Assembly (NCBI GenBank): GCA_027186245.1
Contig: CP114483.1
Coordinates: 33,451,642-33,515,641 of the forward strand
Reading direction: 5' to 3'
DNA length: 64,000 bases
Source of the DNA: Coriaria nepalensis
Lineage: Eukaryota; Streptophyta; Magnoliopsida; Cucurbitales; Coriariaceae
In this document: positions 34,040-50,480 of the stretch, piece after piece
Position numbering within the stretch: the first letter of the stretch is position 1
How the letters are laid out: each line of letters opens with the position of its first letter
Translations under genes and position numbers: made by a program
The notes under the pieces: model-generated
Database searches by the model: none
Seen by the model: only the letters and a program-made list of their open reading frames with translations
What the model was told of the DNA's origin: nothing

Positions 34040-36958
34040 TTAAAGCTTGTCTTCGAACTCGGATAGTGGGGTCATCTGCTCCTTCAACCCCTTCCTCTTT
34101 CTGATATCAGTAACAAGAGTAGAAGCCTGTGACCCAGGTTCCAACGGATCAGAAGACATCATATCCCAATGGTCAAACACACACTGTGGGAAGGCCTGCC
34201 CTGAAGTAGCAGCTCTCAATGTGCTTGAGAACCCGAACGACTCAATGACGGGAAGATAGGCCTTTATGTTGTAAAGTGGAGTTCCTGGCCTTTGCATTTC
34301 CTCAAACACATGCCCACGTTTCTGATTCAGAACAGAGTAGATTCCTCCAAGAGCTTGTTCTGGAGCTTGAATCTCCACGAGGTACACCGGCTCAAGAAGT
34401 CTAGGCTTTGCGGTAATCTGAGATGCGTAGATAACTCTTCGGGCAGTTGGGATGACCTGACCGCCACCTCTGTGAATGGCATCAGCATGAAGAACCACAT
34501 CACATACTTCAAAGCAGATACCCCTCATGTTTTCCTCACATAATGCACCTTCCTTTGAAGCCCATTGGAAACCTGCAACAACTGAATCCTTGATTTCATT
34601 AAGATACTGAACTCCCTTACACATATCAACAACCATGTTAGGGCCAGTTGTTTCTGGTCCAAAGCACCAGATCTTCTTGGCAAGATCCTTATCCCAACCA
34701 AACTCCTCGGAGAGTATCTTGGAACGGACTTTAGGGTCGTCTCTTGGTCCGATACGGCCATCATCAATGGCTTCCGCAAGCCCTTCCTCCAGGGGACGAG
34801 CTTCCATGTAGAGACGGTTATGCTTGTTGGGTGACTTGCTCATGACAGTACGGCAAGACTTTTCAAGGACAGTTTCTCTGAATGAAACGACTGGGTCAGA
34901 TTTGATGATCTCAGCACCACCCATGAAGTCATCTTGCAGATCCTTCAAACAGATTTCAAGATGAAGTTCTCCTGCACCAGCTACAATATGCTCACCTGAC
35001 TCCTCCATGGTACAAACAACCATAGGATCTGACTTTGCCAATCGCTTGAGACCTTCCACTAGTTTGGGAAGATCAGAAGCCACCTTGCACTGAACTGCAA
35101 CACGAACAACAGGCGAGACAGAGAATTTCATGGCTCTGATTGGGTGCGCATCAACTTCCTTTTCATTTGTCAAAGTAGCATTCTTGGTGATATATTGATC
35201 CAAACCAACCAGGGCGACGGTGTTACCACAAGGAACATCTTCAACCGTTTCCTGCCTCTTTCCCATCCAAATGACAGTTCTCTGAACACTCTTAACATAC
35301 AAGTCCTTCTTCTCGCCAGGAACATAATTTGGACCCATGATTCTAACCTTCAAACCAGTTGAGACTTTGCCGGCAAAGACACGACCAAAAGCAAAGAATC
35401 TTCCCTTGTCTGAGGCGGGAATCATCTTAGACACATAGAGCATAAGAGGACCTTCAGGGTCACAATTTCTGATAGCATTAGCATACTGGTCGTCAAGCGG
35501 GCCCTCATACAAGTTCTCAACTCTATACCTCTGGGCCGTGGAAGGAGAGGGAAGATGAAAGATCATCATTTCAAGAAGAGCGGTACTTGCTGGAAGCCAA
35601 GTCTGCATCACACGCTTCATTAATGCCTTGCCCATAAGATCCTTTTCTTCAGACTTCATTGTAACACCAAGCTTCTGCAACATGGGCCACAGCTTGTCCT
35701 TCTGGTCATTCATGCAGGTGTTAATGATCTGCTTGATGGGTTCATAACAGAACTGAACAAAACCCCTCTTGCAGGTAGGTGAGCCGGTGTTCTTGGTGGT
35801 CCACTTCTTGGTTGCTGGGTCAAAGAAGTTCTCACCCCAAAGCCTCTCCATCATCTTAGACTCATCAACTCCAAATTTGGAAGCATACATCTTAGCAAAG
35901 TTGGTCAGGGTAAATGCCCAACCATGCAGACCTGAATAGAGCAATGTTCATTCCTAGCCAGACAAAAAGACGAATAACCAAAAAAAAAAAATAGAACAGA
36001 AAACAAAAATGCATACCTGCAGAGAAAGCAACAGTCCCCTTCTCGGGGTAGACTTGCACATCACCAAGAAGGGGATCTTCATATGTGGCCATGATCACAT
36101 TAGCATTCTCAATAACCCTCTGGAATGTTTGGTAGGCTTCCTCCCCATCCACTTGAAGCTCAAGGAAGCACCTGTCCATCTTGTTGACAGTCAAAACGGG
36201 CCTAATCCTTTCACCCAGAGCCTGACGGAGCACGGTTTCAGTCTGAACACAGACTCCTTCAATACAGTCAACCACCACAAGTGCACCATCCGTAATACGA
36301 AGAGCAGCCGTAACCTCAGAGGAGAAGTCGACGTGCCCGGGTGAGTCAATGAGGTTGATGAGGTACTCATTTCCATTTCTCTCACCCTTGTAGCTCTTCA
36401 ATGATTCATCAGTCATCTCATAGTAGAGAGAGATACCGGTAGACTTAATAGTAATACCACGTTCTGCCTCATCTGCTCGGGTATCTGTCATACGCACATC
36501 ACCGGCAACCTCTTGAGCAATGATACCAGCAGCAGCAACAAGGGAATCGGTAAGAGTGGACTTCCCTGAAAATGATCGGGTAACATATTAGAATCATTAT
36601 ATTCCTAAAACCTGATACAAAAAGTCAGAAGCGTAAGCAGAGAAGAAATAAATTATAAAAAAATTATACACATTATCAATATTAATATTCACATGAAAAC
36701 AAAAGAATCTAAGAGCAAAATTCAACAAGCAATGAACTTGAAGGAAATAAAGAAGTTTGAATCACATATTACCGTGGTCAACATGAGCAATAACAGACAT
36801 GTTACGGATGTTGTGTTTAAAGTCCATGATCCTACGCAACTCCTCAGCTGTGAACTTCACCTGCACACCCAAATAAAATTGATTGCTCGAGATCACATAT
36901 GGTTGATCAAAAAACAGCAACAATCAAACAGAAAGAGCAAAAGCTATAAAATTACCAT
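34040..36958 (-). CDS. Elongation factor 2 (eEF2), copy B
   Basis: Coding exons 36958-36956 (ATG alone), 36860-36773, 36565-36017 and 35931-34040 have the same lengths as in copy A and again give 843 residues. The predicted protein is identical to copy A, with the same GTPase and diphthamide motifs. My hand comparison finds 5 silent differences in the 88-base exon 2, 2 in exon 3 and 11 in exon 4, all at third codon positions apart from one first-position Leu change and one first-position Arg change. Intron 3 is also nearly identical apart from a T-run and a few bases, while intron 2 matches only in its last 29 bases. Its own leader and promoter imply independent regulation. Confidence 0.97.
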
Positions 36959-37420
36959 CTTGACTAGTTTTTAGCTTGACAACAAAAGCTTTACGCGGAA
37001 TTTAGATTTGCACCTGAAACAAAGGGAAACAATAACCAGGTATAAGCAAGATCGATGTTATCCTGAATATCAAATTCGATATAAGACTCTACAGGTAAAA
37101 TTAGGGCTTCGGTTTTTCAGAAACTCAATAAGTATTATCATCACATTAGATCTATATACAAAATGTAAGAAACATATTTATCTATCAAAGCAATACAAGA
37201 AATCATCAAACCTCAGGAAACGAGGATCGGCCAAGCTGAAGAAGTCCGCAGCGATCGCTCTGTGAAAGAGAGCGAGAGAGAGAGAGAGAGAAGAGGATGG
37301 CGGCTGAGCGACAAAGGGGATTGCAAATATAGGGGGAGAATAAGTGAGAGAGAGAATATACGGCAAAGCGATTTTTTTGATTTTAGGGTTTTATGTTTTA
37401 TTGGGCTTAGATTCGCCTAT
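36959..37420 (-). promoter_or_regulatory. eEF2 copy B leader intron and promoter
   Basis: On the minus strand a leader intron runs from the donor after CCTGAG (37212) to a TTTCAG acceptor at 37014-37016, the same arrangement as copy A but with unrelated intron sequence. The leaders share AGAGCGATCG. A (GA)n run at 37270-37291 (CT in the sense strand) and a telo-box-like AAACCCTAAA near 37383-37392 lie upstream. Confidence 0.6.
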
Positions 37421-38065
37421 TTGCTTAATCCACTTTCTTAATTGGGCTCTAAGAAAAAACATGGCCCAATTAGGTACGTTGGAAGTTATTTTGTTGATCC
37501 ATTTTTTTTTTTATCAGCTCAACTATATTATTATTAGTAATATTTATTTCAAGTACTAAATTATATTAAAATGTTATTTTTAAAATAAAAATAAATAAAA
37601 AGTTGCAAGGGATTAAATTTCCGAAATAATGGAAACTATTTATATGGATTTTAACAATTTTAATTTCTTTTTTTTTTTAATAATTATTTCTGAATATATT
37701 CAGATTAGTCTGAAATATTCTTACAACATTGAAATCTCGTATATAAGACACCGAGGTAGATCTTTTATATTTTTTTGACCCTACCACCTTTGCTAATACA
37801 TGTTTCAACATCAACTTTCACATTTGTAATGAGCCTATCATGTATGTATTGAAAATAATCAAACCTTTTTGACATTATAACACCAAAAGCAAATCAAAAT
37901 GTTCATACTCGTTTCTGTTGGTCATCATCACGCCAAATTTGGCCAAAAAAATCCAAAATTATAGACTTAAGAGAGAACATATGTCGCTCCAATGTATTCT
38001 TTCTTACACTCAAAACTTATATCTTCCAGTCAACAAGGACAGCAACAACTAGCCAGGAATTTGAT
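37421..38065. other. Intergenic between eEF2 copy B and TURAN-like gene
   Basis: AT-rich; no gene seen. The upper end should include the 3' untranslated region of the TURAN-like gene. Confidence 0.5.
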
Positions 38066-42270
<4,205 letters not shown>

Positions 42271-43756
42271 TTATTCCAGCTGCAATTCATCTTCTGATTA
42301 TTCATCAAATGCTACCTTCCATTGACTCCTTGTATTCTCTTTGTTCCACTCTCGATTTTGTTTAGCTATTGCTGTTTCGAAGTGGCAGAGCCAGATCTCT
42401 CCACAATGGGGGCTAATTACCTAAAAGCTGGACGGAGAATCGCGGAGAATGGATAGCTGGACACCAAGCCCAACACCTCACCAGTAAACTTAAGTCTATA
42501 AACAAATTTATCAGAATTTCAATTATCACCCAAAATTAAAGGAGTCCAAAAAAATTTATAAAAAAAATAAATAAATAAAACAGGGATGATGCACGCATGC
42601 AAGAAAAAATTTCGAGATTGGGTATGAGTGTATAAGCACTAATTGAGGTGAAAAATGGACAGCAAACCCTAAAACTATTATGATTATAAAAAAAAGGTGC
42701 TTTGAGGCAGATTTAAAAAAATTTCCAAGGTATGTATACAAAATTCTAATTATCATAAACAATTATAAATCAGATATTTCAATTTCGCAATAACAATTAC
42801 AATTTCAATTTCAATTTCATAATAACAATTCCAATTAAACTTTCAACCCATCTTTCATAATCCAAACAATTACTAAATAGAACAAAATCATCATCACCTT
42901 CATCTAACCCCAGACGATATTTGCACCAAAAAATGACTTATAGAGAGTAACGCAGAGAGACAAGAGAAAGATTAGTGGCTCACGATTTACGGACGGCGGG
43001 ACAGTCGACGGCGCCGGAAGATGGAAGAAGAAGAAGATGAACGGTGGACGGAGTGGATCACGGTCCTCAGGGACAGGGACAGCCGGTGGCTGTTCGGCGG
43101 AAGGGGGAAGAAGAAGAGGAGGATGTGGGGGGGGCTATAGGGGGTGGAGGTCGGGAGTCTGAAGTTGAGGGAAGAAGTACAAGAAAAGGAAAAATATTAA
43201 ATGTACCCCAAAAAAATTTAAAATATTTTAATTTAACACAAAAAAATCAAGAAAATTTAATTGGCCCCAAAAATTTTAAAACTTTTCAAAACGATCCATA
43301 TTTAAAAAAAAAATATTTACTTTCTTTGGCAGCTCCCCGGTTCCATACTTTTATCCAATCCATCTACTACTAATATTCTACTAATCTGGATGTAAAGAAG
43401 AAGAATTTCACTGTGCCGACAAGTTGTGGGTCAAAAACTTGTGTCATGGAGAATTTTACCTCATGTTTACTACCAAAAAGAGATGATTACTTTTCTTTTT
43501 CTTTTTTCACTTTCTATGTATTAGATATGTCCGTGATTGAATCCGTATGAGTTGCCCAAGCAATTGAATAAGAGCGATGAATTCAATTTTTTTATATAAT
43601 ATTTAAGATTATATTTTAAATTTATTTAATAATATTATAGATTTAATCATGTTTTTCAAAATCGATTCGGAATTAAAAGAAACAAATGATTAATATTTGT
43701 ACAAATTAGATCGGCGGTGGTATAGCTTGAATTGTAGTAGCATCACATTAACCCAC

Positions 43757-43787
<31 letters not shown>

Positions 43788-46700
43788 AAAAAGAAGGTGG
43801 GGTTAGGTTAGGCACATGCCAAATTGAATTAGTGGGACAAGCTAATTAATGTCTACACTTTGAGAAACCAATCTAATCAAACCAAGAAAAACAAAAGTAG
43901 TTTTTGTGATATTACTTTATTCCCTTCCTTTTTCAAAGAACAATGGGTAGAGGGTTTGAGTTATTTAGTATACAATTTTTAAATAATTAATTAAAAAAAA
44001 AAGAAAAAGAAGAAGAAGAAGAAGTAGAAGAAGATAAGATCATGTCGCTATCTTAAAGCCTTACTCCACACACATCATCATCACTTCACGCCAAACAAAA
44101 TCCACATCTTTAGTAACAGTCATTGAAATTCCCACGTAAAGGAAAATGGTACTATGACCTCCATATTCATGTGAAGAGATGATTTGTAAGGTTTTTTATG
44201 CTCTGCCTATATATTCTTTGTTTGCCCATCTTGAATGAACAAGCACTTGGGTGTGAAATATCATTTCATAAGAGATTTTATTATTATTGATTTTATGAAA
44301 AGTTTTAAAATTTTTATTGAAGAAAATCTAATAGATATAAGCACACTAAGATCGTTAAAGTTAACAAGTTCAATCACTGCTTAGATTTATTACACTTTGA
44401 GTAATTTGATTATTTAAAAACTTGGCTATGAGGGATGATTCATCTGATCTGATAAAGGTATTAACACTACAAAAGCTAATATGAAAGGGTTAATTGTGCT
44501 TCAAGATAAAGTTTATTGGATATTAGATGAGGTACAATTTGAATATATGGTCAAATCCATCTAGAAAAGTTAGTGGATAAGCTATTGGGCCAAATCGAGT
44601 CCAATTAATTTTGTCGGGTCATCTCTTAATCTAAAAGTATATGAGCTACTGACTCAATTGATTTTGGGAGTGCTCTCATTTTTCATTCTCCTTGATTTCT
44701 GAAAATTCCAATGATATATATATATATCTCTCTCGCGATCATGGTTTTGGTTTATTTGCTTTGATTTTGACTTAATCTATGGTTTGATGTTCTTACTTCT
44801 ATTTGTATGAAATGTGTGTGTCTCCTTTCTTGAAAATATGTAGTTGATTTTCTGGTTGAGACTTTAAGAATTAAGGATTTATGTTATTGTGAAATTTATC
44901 ATTATAATATGTGAACTTATATCTAAGACTCTTATTCATAGTATTATTGGCTTTTAGATACTTTTTTCAGATATTATAAAGTAGATTCATCGAATCACAT
45001 AAAAAATCTATTATATTCTTTATTTTCTACCTTTATTTATATCGGTATTTATTTGAATCTGACGATTGAATGATTAAACTAAATATATATCCTAATAAAT
45101 TTAGGTTTTCATGCTACCGAAAGTATAAAAGTAAGAAAGATAGATATAAATTCCTAACAATTACGGAATATCATTGCTACCTTACGGAATAATGCCTCAA
45201 TCAATTATATATATTATACATGAAGGGCATAGATTATTATGATATAGGGGAGAAAGAGTAGACATTTTCTTCTTTGACAATTGGTTTTCAACAATTTTGG
45301 TTGCCCACTTATGTCTCATAACTAGGGCTATGATGAAGCTAGACAGATATAGTATATATTAAACTATTAATCATTCGTATGAAAATTTTGTTAAGAAACT
45401 AATACTTATAAAAACATAAATCGATCTTTGATTCAAATCCATTTTCATACTATTATATTTATTTTTTAATTGTTTCACGAATTTCAATCATATTTATTCA
45501 AAAAAATAAATTTCACGACTCTAATTTGAATAATACAAATATTTTGTTATTAAGAATATAATCAAAATGAATAATATTATTATGTTTAATTTGGTTTGAT
45601 TATAATCGGAAATCTTCTTTACTTGCCTTTAACACCTCATATAGAAAATGAATATTCTTTTAAAAAATATATATATATTGAGTGAAATGAAATCACTAAT
45701 TCATTCCCGACATCTGCTATAATATCATTATAAATTAAGATTAATCCCAATAACTCGAATTGATAAAGAATAGGTCGATAATTTTTAATAAGTTAACCAA
45801 ACACTAACAAAAATGAAGTCATTTTAAATATATAGTAAAGTTATTGTGGGAGTTTCCAAACATATCTATTAGACACTCCATATGCTATTAGACAAAACCC
45901 AATTAGATCTAGAGAGATACCCTTTAATTAAATTAATAAACTTTATATTAATCTTAGCTTATAGGAATAAAATAATTCAATTTTAAAAAATTAATCATCA
46001 TGCCCCACCATCCATCGTGAGCATGCACTAATCAAGAATATGATTCTTGATTACTTATTAGTCGTGTAAGTTAAAAGCACACTAGTAGGTTCGTTTGTCT
46101 TGGTTTTGGTTTTGGTTTTGGTTTTTTTTTCTTTCTTCAAAATATTAAAAATGTGTAGATTTCCCACTAATTTAGCCAACTTGTTTCAATTTATTAAGCA
46201 CGAATTTTAGCTAAGCAACTACCAAGATAGCAAGGTACACCAATAACTAACTATATATTAGATTACTTCTTAGAAAAATACACTTCCTCAACAACTTAAG
46301 ATATTTCTCTTCCATAATTTCATTTCATTAAAAAAATTAAGTAATCACGATTTCAACTCGAGATTTATAATATAACGATAATTCTAAAAAGTTAAATTAT
46401 TTAAAAATAAAATAATTATATTATCCAGTATAAATATTTTTATTATCGAACACTTTCGTTTAAAAATCAAAATATGATAAAATATATAATAACGATCGAT
46501 AAAAAAAAAAAAATAATAATAATAATAATTTCATGAGAGGTTGAATCATCATCGTTCATGGCCAACAACTTTATATATATTTCACAAGGTGATAAATGGT
46601 TGAAAAACACACACATTTTGGTATAATTTTCTCTTGTATGCATGTTTTGACTAGATTCCTAGGCAGAAACACTAAACCTTAACTTAAATAATAAAATATT

Positions 46701-47979
46701 AAAATATTAAATTAATGGGTGTATTAAAATATAAACGAATCTTTTATCTATATATAATATTTGTCTTATGATAATAATAATTTATGTGTTGGGAATTAGG
46801 AACATGACTGATTAATTAATTAATTAATTAAAATAATTAAATGGATAATGATATTTAAAGACAAGATAAAGGGAATCAGATTCACGTGTGTGTGTTGTAC
46901 AGATTTTAAAGTTTATCCGGTTTGCCTTAAAATCTTTATTTTATTAGTTGCATTTCATTTGAATATATATGATATAGATTAATTTTAAATTTATATTAAA
47001 TATTATTTATTATATAATATGATATGTGTTATAATCAATTTGATGAAATTTTAAATTAATTTAGAAGAATTTGGGTTTAAATTTATTATTTTATTTTATT
47101 ATTAAATTTATATTATAAATGTACTTATTAGCTTATTATTTAATGATAAGTTTGGCCTTTTGTAATCTGTTTTTTGTGGGACCATATTTATTGGCCCGTC
47201 CATTGATTGGATGTAAAGTTGAGTCGTAATTTGATATGATTTCTTGATATTATATTGAGTACGACTTCCTAACAAATAACAATATATTTCCAAAACCCTC
47301 TTCAAACTTGCCTAACTTGATTTATATATATATATATATATATACATATTTTCTTTTATTATATTAATTTTAATTTTAATTTATCTTATTAAAATTATAA
47401 ATATTAATTTCATATTAATTTTTATATTAATAAAAATAAATTATTTTCATTAAAAAAAAATAAATAAATAAATTGAAAATCAAAGCGGATTGGGAAAGTC
47501 AATCATGGAAACCACGTCTCAATTCGAAAGTCAACTCAAATAATCAATCAAGACAACTACTTAATTAAGGTGACAAACTTGTTCATAATTTTATATGAAA
47601 GTTTCTTTGATGAAAGGATAAGCATCATGAAATCTATATATATATATATATATATTATCAATATTTGTTTTTTCTTTTATGAATATTTATTTCTACACCT
47701 AAATATGACGTCATAAAATTAAATATATACGACAAATGGCCAATAAAAATTGTTGAGACACATATAAAAACACATCATCTACATCAAAGTTCAAGCCTTT
47801 TTTTTTCCTTCTTTTTGGATCTAAAGTGAGATTCAATGTATGAAACGCAATTCTCACGCGTGCTCATTTATTTACTTCCACCAAATATATATATATATAT
47901 TCGTCTCTCCTCCCACCTTGGCGACTTGTCGTCCGTCAACTTCAATTTAAAAAAAAACGACATCACGCATCTAGAAAAG

Positions 47980-48013
<34 letters not shown>

Positions 48014-48607
48014 TTGAATGGCGACTATGAATCCCGTGTACGACACCACACGTTGGATTCTTTCAGCATCGTTCCACGAATGCCGTAACTAAAATATCTT
48101 TTTTTACTGCGACGGTAAATAATCGTCGTGACCTTTAGAGCTGTTCAAATTATTAAGCAAGGATAATTTTTTAGATTTAGTTCGGATTTAAATTTTTATT
48201 TAATTATATTTTAAATTTATTTAATAATATTATAAATAAAATTATTATTTTTATTAAAGCCGATAAAAGTATAATTTTAATAAAATTTGAAGGGTTTATT
48301 TATAAAAAATTAATAATTTTAGGTTTAAAAAAATTGATTGTGAATAATTCCGTTTATTATTAGATTTAGTATGATACGTAATCATAGATATATAAAAATA
48401 GTAAATATGTATGTTTTAAAATCTTAATTCATATTATCTAAATATATTCAATCTATAAACGATATTAATTTTGGATTTTATCATAAACAAAATATTCAAA
48501 AATTAAATTAGATCCATAAGAAATGAAAAAAAAAAAAACAAAAAAAGGGTACGTAAACATAAAAATATCTCAAAAATCAAGCAATTTAATAACTACATGT
48601 TTTTGGC
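42271..48607. other. Long AT-rich intergenic stretch, no gene seen
   Basis: The lower end is the promoter and leader of the TURAN-like gene; a short GC-richer region at 42980-43190 has a purine-rich strand. The rest has poly-A runs (43757-43785 and 47988-48012), a GAA-rich tract near 44000-44035, a (TTAA)n run near 46810-46830 and TA runs. I found no credible coding frame, tRNA or rRNA. Confidence 0.6.
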
Positions 48608-49609
48608 CTAAGAAGACATGTTAACATGAACACTACCATTGTTGATAGATTTACAGATAGGGCAAGAATGAAGAGAAGACCCACAAACAGTACAAAGACA
48701 CAAATGTCTACAAGGCAACAACAACACACATGATTCCTCTTTCCAACAGTTTCTGCACCATCTTGTACTACTACTTCTATTATTTGTCTTGTCTTGACCC
48801 AAAAAAACCTGTTTTCTTCTTCTGGTACTTTCACTATCATGATCTTTATTACCATTCGATGATGATCTATAGTATTCTTTCTCAACGTTGCTTCCGCACG
48901 ATGACTGCACGTCGTCAACTATGGCTGTGGCGGTGGCGGGGACCATGTCGGGCCTGACGAGTTGCCTGTCCAAGACGTGTTCGAGGTTGGTTCGTAGGAC
49001 ATTGGCTGTGGCTTCGTTGGATTGCGCTAATTCTCGCCATAATTGATTTTCGATGCACAAGGACTTGACTTTCTCATCTAGTGCAAAATTTAGCTTGACC
49101 ATTTTTTCGATCTCTTCTTCTTTGGCTCTCATTCTTTTACTCATTCCGATCTCTATCGCTTCCATTACCATCCTCGCTTGCCTTTTCCGCTTCGATTCGA
49201 TCTCCATCCTCACCTTCTCCATCTGAAATTTTAAATGACGAGAAGATCATTAAACAATGATCTATATGTATATATACGTTCGAACAGTTCAATTTCAAAA
49301 GATAAAATTGAATTAAAGTCAAGTAACATACATGATGGGAGATTAGCCGGTCGATGTCGGATTGTTGTTGTTCAATGGGAAGCAATAAATCTTCACCAAG
49401 GAAGGAGAAGGAGGTACAATTTTTCTGATTATCAACAGCTGGGTTGATCAAGGAGTAGCTGTAGTACTCATGATCTCTAGATCGTTTTCTTGACATATTG
49501 ATATTGTAGGTAGTAGTTAAGCTGCTATAATCAGATTTCATCATTTCCGCCGCCGTAAGCAGTACAGTCTCCGCCGTGGTTGTTCCAGATATTGGCAGTC
49601 CATATTCCA

Positions 49610-49610
<1 letters not shown>
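48608..49610 (-). CDS. BOI-related RING-type E3 ubiquitin ligase
   Basis: Two exons (49610-49332 and 49222-48608) join in frame to 894 nt, 297 residues. An N-terminal variable region holds a basic SRKRSRDHE patch. It is followed by a Lys/Glu/Met-rich coiled coil (about 94-160) containing WRELAQSNEATANVLRTNL, the segment conserved before the RING in plant BOI/BRG proteins. The C-terminus is a C3HC4 RING: CRNCWKEESC, PCRHLCLC, then CPIC. These ligases interact with MYB (BOS1) and DELLA proteins and restrain cell death and gibberellin responses. The (GA)n tract directly abuts the start codon. The exact member cannot be assigned. Confidence 0.9.

Positions 49611-49643
<33 letters not shown>
49611..49643. 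repeat. (GA/CT)n microsatellite at the RING gene leader
   Basis: A near-perfect dinucleotide run immediately upstream of the RING gene ATG; in the sense strand it reads (GA)n. It would lie in the 5' untranslated region and may be a GAGA-type element. Confidence 0.9.
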
Positions 49644-49646
<3 letters not shown>

Positions 49647-50363
49647 CTTTTCCTTCACACGACAATAACAATTTCGCTTGTGGGGGTGGTTTGATTTATA
49701 AGGAGATGAAAAAAAAAAAAAAAATTATTTATTTATATTAATTAATCAGGTTAAGTTGGGAAATTAAATAATTTAAAAATAAATTTAAAAGTGAAAAAAA
49801 AAAAAAAAAAAAAAAAGATTTGTTGTCATTGTTGTTGTCGTCTATTTCAGGATTCGGTTAGGAGAAGAATGGGTCCCATTGAGCTTTTACTTGTTTCATC
49901 CAAAAAAAAGAAAAAATGTGAAAGATATAGTCAAGCCCGTAATTCTAGAGAATTTAAGGGGTTTTTTTTATTTATTTGATGCTTCTGTTTCTCCGATGGA
50001 CCTTTCCCCTTTTTGTCGCGACCTGAATTTAGTACTTTCAAACATCTTCCACGTGGCTTATTTTTATTCGATCACGCCACGTAATTCACAGCCATACTTT
50101 GTTGAATATGATTAAGAAAGAAGCCAAGTAAATCAATTAGTTTAAATAATCCTAAAAAGCCATCAAATCAAATCGGCAACTTATACGTTTAAACTTCAAA
50201 TTTTGAAGAGTAGCTAAGGTCAATTAGATCTCGTTTGCAACACTAGTCATGCTCGGGTCGATTGGGTAGAAATGATCCGGACCAGGTCATAGGTCGATTT
50301 CTAACTACTATGACCTCTTCGGTTAATACACAAATCATGGCCTAATTATGATATACAAAGTAT
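49644..50363. other. Intergenic between the RING gene and the copia element
   Basis: RING gene promoter side, with poly-A runs near 49710-49723 and 49796-49816. No gene is seen. Confidence 0.5.
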
Positions 50364-50368
50364 ATCCT

Positions 50369-50480
50369 TGATAAGCACCTAGATACTTTATTAAATCATT
50401 TTGGGCTTTATAGAACCTTACATGATAAGGAAAAGAAAACAATGTAGAACTAGATAACCTTGAAATAGTTAAACCTAACA
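50369..50480 (-). repeat. 3' LTR of the copia element, shortened
   Basis: In element sense it runs from TGTTAGG to GCTTATCA. Its last 75 or so bases match the other LTR, and its first 20 match weakly, but about 100 bases of the middle are missing relative to the 216-bp 5' LTR. A purine-rich stretch (AGGGAAGACA) precedes it, as expected for the polypurine tract. Confidence 0.7.

Noticed and set aside
43044..43373. 109-residue frame rich in Gly, Glu and Lys
   Set aside because: Low-complexity GC-rich then AT-rich DNA upstream of the TURAN-like gene; no family resemblance.
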